From Candidatus Polarisedimenticolaceae bacterium (lineage in GTDB: Bacteria > Acidobacteriota > Polarisedimenticolia > Polarisedimenticolales > DASRJG01), in NCBI GenBank assembly GCA_036275915.1, contig DASUCV010000022.1, forward strand, positions 248,001 through 312,000: a stretch of 64,000 bases of DNA, given 5' to 3'. The position numbers and the translations under genes are program-made. The notes below the pieces were generated by a model, which worked only from the letters and a program-made list of their open reading frames with translations, did no database searches and was not told the origin of the DNA. Positions within the stretch are counted from its first letter, which is position 1. Each line of letters begins with the position of its first letter. This document shows, piece by piece, positions 52,241 to 58,533 of this stretch.

Positions 52241-52945
52241 ATGTCCCAAAGCAGATGGATGGGCTTCCTGCTCGCGCTCGCGGCGACCCTCGTCGCCGCA
52301 TATCCCGTGCTCGCGGTCGACGGCGTCATCGAGATCAATCAGTCCCGCGCGCTCGCCGGGGGGATCACGCCCGGAGACGGCCCGGGGTTTCCGGTCCAGA
52401 TCAGCGTCTCCGGCAGCTACCGCCTCACGAGCGATCTCAATGGGGCGGCCGGCTTCGACGGCATCGACGTCGCCGCCGACAACGTGACGATCGACCTCAA
52501 CGGCTTCACGATCTACGGTCTGGCCGGCGGCATCACCGACGGGATCAGCCTCGGGGTGAGCAAGAACGTGGAGATCAAGAACGGGACGGTCCGCGGCTTC
52601 ACGAGGGACGGGATCTTCACCGCCGCCGCCTCCCAGTTCATCCGCGTGATCAATGTCCGCGTCATCGGCAATCTCACCTTCGGCATCGACCTCGAGGGAC
52701 AGGGCAACACGATCGAGGGGTGCACGGCGCTCAACAGCAACACGGGGATGCGCGCCTTCGACGGGTCGCTCGTGACCGATTCGGTCGCGCGTGGGAACTC
52801 GTCGTTCGGATTGGTCTTGAACGGACCCAGCGGCTACCGTTCGTGCGTCTTCACGTCGAACAACGGCGGCGATGCGAACCCGCAGGTCAGCGGCGGCTTC
52901 CAGCTCGGGACGAACGTGTGCGGCGCGGACACGGTCTGCCCGTGA
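52241..52945 (+). CDS. Secreted right-handed beta-helix-type protein
   Basis: 234 residues; GGGGGG precedes ATG 52241 by nine bases. The signal peptide is MGFLLALAATLVAAYPVLA. Residues 60-210 are beta-helix-like coils: FDGIDVAADNVTIDLNGFTI, VSKNVEIKNGTVRGFTRDGI, FIRVINVRVIGNLTFGIDLE, GNTIEGCTALNSNTGMRAFD. The ending GGFQLGTNVCGADTVCP is typical of small secreted parallel-beta-helix proteins in Acidobacteriota. These often resemble polysaccharide-acting folds, but no catalytic residues are apparent. Its TGA overlaps the GTG of the following gene, so the two products are co-translated. Confidence 0.85.
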   Translation: MSQSRWMGFLLALAATLVAAYPVLAVDGVIEINQSRALAGGITPGDGPGFPVQISVSGSYRLTSDLNGAAGFDGIDVAADNVTIDLNGFTIYGLAGGITDGISLGVSKNVEIKNGTVRGFTRDGIFTAAASQFIRVINVRVIGNLTFGIDLEGQGNTIEGCTALNSNTGMRAFDGSLVTDSVARGNSSFGLVLNGPSGYRSCVFTSNNGGDANPQVSGGFQLGTNVCGADTVCP

Positions 52946-53973
52946 GCCTCCGGGCTCTTGCCCCTTCGCTCTTCATTCTGGCGGCGATGCCGGCGCTCGC
53001 CGCGACGCCGCTCTCCGGGGTGCGCGTCTCTTCCGACACGACGGTCACGCTCGGCAGCGTGACGGCCAACGACGAAGACGTCGTCTCCGACGATCTGGCG
53101 GGGAACTACGGACTCGTCGGCGTCGGCGCGATTCCCCCCGAGACCGATCTCGACGCGTACGCGGTCCTGCCGAACGGCGATCAGCTCCTCTCGTTCGATA
53201 CGACCGTCGTGCTCTCGGACGGCCACACCGCGCACCCGGGCGACGTCTGGCGCTTCCACGCCGGCGCCTACTCGGTCGAGTTCGACGCCGCCGCGCGGGG
53301 CGTGCCCCCGACCGCCAATCTCGACGCGGTGGCGGTCCGCGCGGGGTCGCTCCTCCTCTCCTTCGACGTCGCGATCGATCTGGGCGCGGTCCATGTCGAG
53401 CCTGCCGACCTCGTGCTGTTCGATGGGAGCGGCTTCAGCCTCTACTTCAACGGCGCGGCCGCCGGCGTCCCGCCCGGATTGAACCTCGACGCCGCGGACT
53501 ACCTCCCGTGCAACGGCCACCTCCTCGTCTCCTTCGACGGGAGCGGCACGATCGGCGGCGTCTCGTTCGACCATCAGGACGTGCTCGAGTTCGACGGTGC
53601 CACGTGGTCGCTCGCGTACCACCCGAGCTGGGGCAGCGCCAACCTTGATGCGGTCCACGCGACGGTGAACTTCGGGCCGGGCACGCCGCTGCCGTTCGGT
53701 CAGACGGTCTCCGCCGACGCGGACAAGGCGACGTTCCGATGGACGACCTCCGCCGACTTCCGCATGGTGCGCGGGCCGTTCGCCTCCGCCTCCGACATCG
53801 GCACCTACACCGTCGACGGAACGATCCTCGGCACCGGGACGACGTTCATCGACGCGGCGACGCCCGCTCCCGGCACCGGCTTCTGGTATCTCGTCAAGCG
53901 CGGAGGCTGCGGTCCGACGACCTGGCAATCCGCGCTCGGCCTCGAGCCCGGGCGGGACACCGCGATCCCCTGA
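52942..53973 (+). CDS. Secreted beta-rich protein with FN3-like C-terminal module
   Basis: 343 residues from GTG 52942 (GTGA overlap). The signal peptide (LAPSLFILAAMPALA) precedes three repeated beta units (about 30-245): each has a D-x-D-A-x motif such as TDLDAYAVLPNGDQLLSFDT, NLDAVAVRAGSLLLSFDVA and NLDAADYLPCNGHLLVSFDG. This unit repeats about every 70 residues. The C-terminus is the shared degenerate FN3-like module (KATFRWTTSADFRMVRG, then GTGFWYLVKRGGC), ending with IP rather than CP. Surface role is inferred; no active site is evident. Confidence 0.8.
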   Translation: MSLRALAPSLFILAAMPALAATPLSGVRVSSDTTVTLGSVTANDEDVVSDDLAGNYGLVGVGAIPPETDLDAYAVLPNGDQLLSFDTTVVLSDGHTAHPGDVWRFHAGAYSVEFDAAARGVPPTANLDAVAVRAGSLLLSFDVAIDLGAVHVEPADLVLFDGSGFSLYFNGAAAGVPPGLNLDAADYLPCNGHLLVSFDGSGTIGGVSFDHQDVLEFDGATWSLAYHPSWGSANLDAVHATVNFGPGTPLPFGQTVSADADKATFRWTTSADFRMVRGPFASASDIGTYTVDGTILGTGTTFIDAATPAPGTGFWYLVKRGGCGPTTWQSALGLEPGRDTAIP

Positions 53974-53996
53974 GGGCGTGCTAGGCTCCGCGCCCG

Positions 53997-54746
53997 ATGG
54001 GTCACATCGTCCTCCCGCTCGTCCTCCTCTCCGGCCTGTTCCTTGCCATGGTCGTGCTCGTCGAGATCGGACGGAGGGTCGGCCGCGGGCGCACCTTCGA
54101 GAGCCTGACGACCGTCGAGACCTCGGTGTTCGGCCTCATGGGGCTCCTGATCGCGTTCACGTTCGGTAGCGCCGCCGTCCGGTTCGAGACGCGGCGGAGC
54201 TACGTCGTGCAAGAGGCCAACAACATCGGAACGGCGTATCTCCGGCTCGATCTTCTCCCCGCCGACGCGCAGCCGGCGCTGCGCGATGCCTTCCGCAAGT
54301 ACGTCGACACCAGGCTGGCGATCTACCGCAAGCTGCCCGATCTGGATGCCGCGAAGGCCGAGGTGGACCGCATGGCGGCCCTCCAGATGGAGATTTGGAA
54401 TGGCGCCATCGCCGCCAGCGCGAGAAGCGAGATGCCGGTGCGTCTCCTGCTGCTCCCGGCCTTGAACGACATGATCGACATCACGACGACGCGCACGACC
54501 GCGATCCAGATGCATACGCCGGCGATCATCTTCGTGATGCTCGCGGTCACGATGCTGGCCTGCGCGCTCCTCGCCGGGATGGACATGAGCGGCAGCGGAC
54601 TGAGCTGGCCGCACGTGCTCGCGTTCGCGGCGGTGCTCACGATCGCGTTCTACGTCATCCTCGATCTCGAGTTCCCACGCGTCGGCCTGATCCGCATCGA
54701 TTGGATGGACCAGGTGCTCGTCGGCGTGCGCGCGTCGATGAACTGA
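53997..54746 (+). CDS. Bestrophin-like (DUF4239-type) membrane protein
   Basis: 249 residues. Two transmembrane helices open the protein (VLPLVLLSGLFLAMVVLVEI, then TVETSVFGLMGLLIAFTFGS) and two close it (AIIFVMLAVTMLACALLAGM, HVLAFAAVLTIAFYVILDLE). The central region has RRSYVVQEANNIGTAYLRLD, a hallmark of bacterial bestrophin-like DUF4239 proteins. The C-terminal DLEFPRVGLIR is also typical. It may form a small ion channel, but no bacterial function is firmly established. The gene starts 23 bp after the previous stop and may share its transcript. Confidence 0.88.
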   Translation: MGHIVLPLVLLSGLFLAMVVLVEIGRRVGRGRTFESLTTVETSVFGLMGLLIAFTFGSAAVRFETRRSYVVQEANNIGTAYLRLDLLPADAQPALRDAFRKYVDTRLAIYRKLPDLDAAKAEVDRMAALQMEIWNGAIAASARSEMPVRLLLLPALNDMIDITTTRTTAIQMHTPAIIFVMLAVTMLACALLAGMDMSGSGLSWPHVLAFAAVLTIAFYVILDLEFPRVGLIRIDWMDQVLVGVRASMN

Positions 54747-54817
54747 GGGCGGGTCGTTTCGCGTCTGCCACGATGGCGTGGCCGAGAGAAACTCCGGAAC
54801 GGCGCAACCCGCGAGCG

Positions 54818-54833
54818 TGGCACCGTGCTTGCT
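54818..54833 (+). promoter_or_regulatory. Putative sigma-54 (-24/-12) promoter
   Basis: TGGCACCGTGCTTGCT matches the consensus TGGCACG-N4-TTGCW except at the seventh base. The GG and GC elements have the required spacing. It lies 79 bp before the ATG of the outer-membrane-like gene and in the correct orientation, giving a 5' leader of about 65 bases. Confidence 0.5.
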
Positions 54834-54911
54834 GCATGCCTTCCTGAACGCGCGCGCCGTTCGACCGGGCGTCATCGTCGCAGCGGCCGCGCCATCCCAA
54901 GGAGGCAATCC

Positions 54912-55376
54912 ATGACACGCACGCGCACTTCGATCCGGATCCTCGGCATCGGGTTCGTGACGATCGCGACCGCGATCCTCGCGAGCCCCGTCCTCGCCGA
55001 AACCCGCTTCGGCGTCCGCACGGGCGTCTATGTCGACGATTCCGCCGGATTCCTCGGCGGCGAAATCGTGACGGCCATCGCGCCGAATTGGTACTTCAAC
55101 CCGAACCTCGAGGCGGCGTTGAACGGCGACCGTGACGTGATCACGGTGAACGGCGACTTCCACTACGACTTCTTCCAGGACCGGCCGTACTGGGTATGGG
55201 CGGGCGCCGGCCCGGCCTACATCCATCGCGAGGAAGGCGATCAGGACGCCTTCGGCGTCAACCTCCTCGGTGGGATCGGCTGGAAGACGCGCTCGAAGGT
55301 CTCGCCCTACGTCCAAGGCAAGGTCACGCTCTCGAACGACGATGAAGCGGTCCTCGCCGTCGGCATGAGGTTCTGA
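54912..55376 (+). CDS. Small outer-membrane beta-barrel-like protein
   Basis: 154 residues from ATG 54912, with AAGGAGG eight bases upstream. The signal peptide (ILGIGFVTIATAILASPVLA) is followed by an alternating beta pattern (TRFGVRTGVYVDDSAGFLGG, NWYFNPNLEAALNGDRDVIT, FHYDFFQDRPYWVWAGAGPA, SPYVQGKVTL). The C-terminus is VGMRF, with the final Phe required for outer-membrane barrels. The family is similar to OprF/outer-membrane-X-type eight-stranded barrels, but no named match is certain. A sigma-54-like promoter lies upstream, and a strong hairpin follows the stop. Confidence 0.8.
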   Translation: MTRTRTSIRILGIGFVTIATAILASPVLAETRFGVRTGVYVDDSAGFLGGEIVTAIAPNWYFNPNLEAALNGDRDVITVNGDFHYDFFQDRPYWVWAGAGPAYIHREEGDQDAFGVNLLGGIGWKTRSKVSPYVQGKVTLSNDDEAVLAVGMRF

Positions 55377-55381
55377 AACAA

Positions 55382-55409
55382 GACGGCCCGGGAGCGATCC
55401 CGGGCCGTC
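55382..55409. terminator. Bidirectional terminator hairpin
   Basis: GACGGCCCGGGA (55382-55393) and TCCCGGGCCGTC (55398-55409) form a perfect 12-bp stem around GCGA. It lies between the convergent ends of two outer-membrane-type genes (55376 and 55434), so it probably stops transcription from both sides. Neither flank has a long T-run. Confidence 0.7.
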
Positions 55410-55433
55410 GTCGAACGAGAATGTGTGAGCCGG

Positions 55434-56039
55434 TTAGAAGCGGAACGCAAATCCGACGTTCGCGACGATCGGGTTCACGTCGACCGTCTGGTTCGCCGCC
55501 CCCGAGACGTCGGTCTGGGCCTTCATGCCGAGGTACCGCACGTTCGTGAGGATCGCCCAGCGCTTCCCGATCGCGATGTCGTACCCGAGGTTCACGCCGT
55601 ACAGCGTGTCGTTCTTGATGTTGACCGAGCCGCCACCGCCGTTGGGCTGGAAATTGCCCCACATCGAGTAGCCCACGGTGGCGCCGAGATAGAGCGCCTT
55701 GTTCTTGAGGAAGTGCCAGTTGACGTCGATGAGGATCGGCGTGTTCGTGACGTCGCCGACCTTCGTGCTCGCGGCTTTGACGTCGAAATCGGCGTAGAGG
55801 ACGGTCGCACCGACGCTCAGCCGGGCGCTCTCGAGGAACCGGTGCTTGTACTCGATCCCGTAGTCGACCGTGGACTCGGCCTTGGTCTTGACCCCACCGA
55901 TCGTCGAATCGCTCGACGGGGCGATGTAACCAACGAGGACGCCGACGTCGTTCCTCGTCTCATCGCCCGAAGCGGCGGCGACATACGACACGCCAAGCAA
56001 CACGACCGCGATCAGGACAAGGGCCTTCGCTCGAACCAT
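55434..56039 (-). CDS. Outer-membrane beta-barrel protein (OmpW-like)
   Basis: 201 residues from ATG 56039; GAAGGAGGATT lies just before it. The signal peptide (LVLIAVVLLGVSYVAAA) precedes a barrel-type sequence with alternating strands: VGVLVGYIAPSSDSTIGG, VDYGIEYKHRFLESARLSVG, PILIDVNWHFLKNKALYLGA and GVNLGYDIAIGKRWAILTNV. It ends VGFAFRF, with the terminal Phe of outer-membrane proteins. The DVNWHF and GYDIAIGKRW segments match OmpW-type eight-stranded barrels. The function is probably passage of small hydrophobic molecules. An 18-bp palindrome lies 38 bp upstream. Confidence 0.85.
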   Translation of the reverse strand: MVRAKALVLIAVVLLGVSYVAAASGDETRNDVGVLVGYIAPSSDSTIGGVKTKAESTVDYGIEYKHRFLESARLSVGATVLYADFDVKAASTKVGDVTNTPILIDVNWHFLKNKALYLGATVGYSMWGNFQPNGGGGSVNIKNDTLYGVNLGYDIAIGKRWAILTNVRYLGMKAQTDVSGAANQTVDVNPIVANVGFAFRF

Positions 56040-56076
56040 GTCAATCCTCCTTCGGATCCGGGGGGTGCAACATTTC

Positions 56077-56094
56077 GTCCGCGACGTCGCGGAC
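56077..56094. promoter_or_regulatory. 18-bp perfect palindrome upstream of the OmpW-like gene
   Basis: GTCCGCGACGTCGCGGAC is a complete 18-base palindrome centred 46 bases upstream of the start codon. It lies within the expected promoter or operator window of the minus-strand gene. No regulator gene sits beside it. Confidence 0.4.
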
Positions 56095-56143
56095 TCGGGC
56101 GCGCCGGACTCTAGCATGCCCCCCCGAACGGACCCGGACGGCC

Positions 56144-56590
56144 CTAGTCCGGGATCTCGGCCTCGACGAGCTTCGCCAGGAGCACGAGCGACTCCTGCCA
56201 GCCCAGGTAGCACATTTCGAGTGGGATCATGGCGGGGATGTCTTCTTGAAGAATATTAAGCTCGGTGCCGCACGACACCGCCTCGAGCGCGATCGTGACC
56301 TGCATCTCGCCGGGAAGGTTCGGGTCGTCGAATTTGTCGGTGTAGCGGATGCGCTCGTTCTTCACGAGCTCGACGTACGTGCCGCCGAACGAGTGGCTCT
56401 TGCCGCTCGTGAAGTTCGTGAACGACATCCGGTGGGAGCCGCCGACACGTGCATCCATGGCGTGCACCGTTCCCGTGAAGCCGTTCGGCGGAAGCCATTT
56501 CACCATCGCCGCCGGATCGAGGAAGGCGCGGTAGACGCGGTCGGGGGTGGCGCGAAGCACACGGTGAATCTTGATCGCATTGGTCGGCAC
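56144..56590 (-). CDS. SRPBCC/AHSA1-family protein
   Basis: 148 residues. It has IKIHRVLRATPDRVYRAFLD, PAAMVKWLPPNGFTGTVHAM, YVELVKNERIRYTDKFDD and IPLEMCYLGWQESLVLLAKL. This is the START-like fold of the AHSA1 group, often annotated as activator of Hsp90 ATPase homologue 1-like. Members bind hydrophobic ligands or act as general stress proteins; the ligand here is unknown. It is transcribed with the upstream aldo/keto reductase (15-bp gap), with no sign of a linked ArsR regulator. Confidence 0.92.
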   Translation of the reverse strand: MPTNAIKIHRVLRATPDRVYRAFLDPAAMVKWLPPNGFTGTVHAMDARVGGSHRMSFTNFTSGKSHSFGGTYVELVKNERIRYTDKFDDPNLPGEMQVTIALEAVSCGTELNILQEDIPAMIPLEMCYLGWQESLVLLAKLVEAEIPD

Positions 56591-56605
56591 GGTCGGATCT
56601 CCTGA

Positions 56606-57520
56606 TCAGTCTTGGAAGAGGGCGGCGATGCGCTCGCGCGAGGCGGCGTCGGGCATCGGGCCGGAGCCCGCCGCCGCGTCGTCGTGCATGTGCTCGGGCT
56701 TGGCGGTCGCCGGGATGGCGCAGGTCACCGCGTCGTGCGACACGACGAACTTGAGCATGAGCTGGCCCCAGCTCGCGATGCCGAGGGATGCGGCCCAGTC
56801 AGGGAGCGCACGGCCCTTCACCTTCGCGAAGAGCTGCCCCTGCGCGAACGGCCGATTCACGAGCACGGCGACGCCGCGATCCTTGGCGAGCGGCAGGAGG
56901 ACCTTCTCGGCCTCGCGCTCGACGACCGAGTAGTTGAGCTGGACGAAATCGAGATCTTCCCTCCTGAGAACGCTCTCGAGATCGTCGTACGCCGAGGCGT
57001 TCCAGTGGCTGACGCCGACGTAACGGATGCGCCCCTCGCCCTTGAGATGCCGGAGCGTGGCGAGCTGCGTGTCGAGATCGAGGAGGTTGTGGACCTGCAT
57101 GAGATCGAGGTGCTTCGTCCGCAGCTTGCGGAACGACGCTTCGATCTGGTCCGCCCCTTCCTTCCGGCCCTTGGTCCACACCTTGGACGCCAGGAAGAAG
57201 CGGTCGCGCTTCCCGCTCGCCTCGACGAGGTCGCCCACGACCTCTTCGGCGCGTCCGTACATCGGGGACGAGTCGATGACGCGGGCGCCGTCGCCGATCA
57301 TCGCGTCGAGCACGCCCGCGAGCGGGGCGCGCTCGTCCTTCCGGGTGCCGACGTCGAAGACGCGCGACGTGCCGAGGCCGATGACCGGGATCGCCTCGCC
57401 CGACTTCGGAATCTTGCGTGTGATCATCGTCGCGGGCTCCGTGGCGCGTGCGATGCGGCCGCCGAGCGCCGTCCCCGCGCCGGCGGCGGCGATGATGCGA
57501 AGAACGTCGCGGCGGAGCAT
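56606..57520 (-). CDS. Tat-exported aldo/keto reductase
   Basis: 304 residues. The N-terminus MLRRDVLRIIAAAGAGTALG carries a twin-arginine export signal. The aldo/keto reductase residues are visible: RVIDSSPMYG (Tyr), FFLASKVW (Lys), LMQVHNLLDLD (His) and VDSSP-type Asp, with IRYVGVSHWN and VQLNYSVVERE typical of the family. The (alpha/beta)8 fold uses NADPH, which is normally cytoplasmic, so a Tat signal suggests folding with cofactor before export. Such Tat-targeted reductases occur in Proteobacteria and Acidobacteriota. The substrate is unknown. It is divergent from the TlpA-like gene with only 35 bp between starts. Confidence 0.88.
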   Translation of the reverse strand: MLRRDVLRIIAAAGAGTALGGRIARATEPATMITRKIPKSGEAIPVIGLGTSRVFDVGTRKDERAPLAGVLDAMIGDGARVIDSSPMYGRAEEVVGDLVEASGKRDRFFLASKVWTKGRKEGADQIEASFRKLRTKHLDLMQVHNLLDLDTQLATLRHLKGEGRIRYVGVSHWNASAYDDLESVLRREDLDFVQLNYSVVEREAEKVLLPLAKDRGVAVLVNRPFAQGQLFAKVKGRALPDWAASLGIASWGQLMLKFVVSHDAVTCAIPATAKPEHMHDDAAAGSGPMPDAASRERIAALFQD

Positions 57521-57555
57521 GGACGAGCATTGTCGCCTATCATCGGAGGGACGGC

Positions 57556-58194
57556 ATGAAGAACCCGCTCGCTCCCGCCCTCGTCCTCGCGGCCGTGGCG
57601 CTCGCGTCCGCGGCGCCGCTTCCCACGACCGACCCCGGCATCGCGGTTCATCGCCCCGGCCCCATCGACCGCGGCGACGACGCCGAAGCGTCGCGCCTCA
57701 TCGGGATCCAGGCGCCGGCGCTGCCGGAGCTTTCCTGGCTCGACGGACAGAAGCGCACGCTCGCCTCGCTCGCCGGCAAGGTCGTCGTGATCCGGAATTT
57801 CACGAACGAGTGCCCGTTCTGCGCCTCGACGATGCCCGCCCTCGAGAACCTGGCGCAACGTTACCGCGACCGCGGCGTCGTCGTGCTCGGCGTCTATCAC
57901 CCGAAGCCGCCCGCCCCGATCCAGGCCGCCGACGTCGCGACGTTCGTGAAGTCGCTCGGCGTGACGTTTCCGGTGGCCGTCGACGACGACTGGACGCTCG
58001 AAAGAGGCTGGTGGGAAGCGTACGGCGGCGGCGATTGGACCTCGATCACCTGGGTCCTCGACCGCAAGGGCACGATCCGTGCGGTCCACCCCGGCGGCGA
58101 ATACCACGAAGGGGGCGGTGAGGCGCACGCTCGGTGCAGGTCCGACTACGCGCAGCTCACGCGGACGATCGACACTCTGCTCGCGGAACGCTGA
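57556..58194 (+). CDS. Exported thioredoxin-like (TlpA/AhpC-TSA-type) protein
   Basis: 212 residues. The signal peptide (LAPALVLAAVALASAAP) is followed by the thioredoxin-like domain (about 50-210): IQAPALPELSWLDGQKRTLA, VVVIRNFTNECPFCASTMPA with a CPFC redox motif, then YRDRGVVVLGVYHPKP and TSITWVLDRKGTIRAVHPGG. The extra HPGGEYHEGGGEAHARC segment ends in a Cys. It probably reduces or transfers disulfides in the periplasm. It lies between the Tat reductase and a Cys-rich peptide, which could be its substrate (inference). Confidence 0.88.
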   Translation: MKNPLAPALVLAAVALASAAPLPTTDPGIAVHRPGPIDRGDDAEASRLIGIQAPALPELSWLDGQKRTLASLAGKVVVIRNFTNECPFCASTMPALENLAQRYRDRGVVVLGVYHPKPPAPIQAADVATFVKSLGVTFPVAVDDDWTLERGWWEAYGGGDWTSITWVLDRKGTIRAVHPGGEYHEGGGEAHARCRSDYAQLTRTIDTLLAER

Positions 58195-58257
58195 GCCACC
58201 CCCGACGGGTGTAGAGTTCCCGCTACCGGTCGCTCGATCGGAAGAGGAGGACTCTTC

Positions 58258-58473
58258 ATGAAGAAGCTGTTGTCGATGGGTTTGCTCGCGGTCGCGCTCG
58301 TGGGACTTTCGGCGTTGTGCTGGACGCCGGCCGCGCAGGCCGCGAAGCCAGGCGGTGGTGGCGGCTGCAGCACTTGCTCGGGCACCACCCCGGTCTGCTG
58401 CTACGGCTGTAACGGGGCGTTCGCGTTCTGTTCGCGCTCCCACGCCTTCTGTCCGGAGTGTCCCGCCCCCTGA
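58258..58473 (+). CDS. Small secreted Cys-rich peptide
   Basis: 71 residues. AGAGGAGGA lies seven bases before ATG 58258. The signal peptide (LLSMGLLAVALVGLSALCW, then AAQA) is followed by a mature peptide of about 43 residues. It has eight Cys in the order GGCSTCSGTTPVCCYGCNG and FCSRSHAFCPECP, plus a Gly-rich linker. No named family matches. The CxxC...CC..C pattern suggests disulfides or metal binding. A strong bidirectional hairpin follows at 58489, so the gene is a monocistronic unit or ends the TlpA transcript. Confidence 0.75.
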   Translation: MKKLLSMGLLAVALVGLSALCWTPAAQAAKPGGGGGCSTCSGTTPVCCYGCNGAFAFCSRSHAFCPECPAP

Positions 58474-58488
58474 CCGCAGCCGCGTGAG

Positions 58489-58516
58489 GCGCGCGAAGCT
58501 GGGGGGCTTCGCGCGC
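58489..58516. terminator. Bidirectional terminator hairpin
   Basis: GCGCGCGAAGC (58489-58499) and GCTTCGCGCGC (58506-58516) form a perfect 11-bp stem around a six-base TGGGGG loop. It lies between the Cys-rich peptide gene (ends 58473) and the convergent kinase gene (ends 58534). No T-run follows, so the strength is unknown. Confidence 0.6.
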
Positions 58517-58533
58517 TTCGCCTCGAGCGTGAG

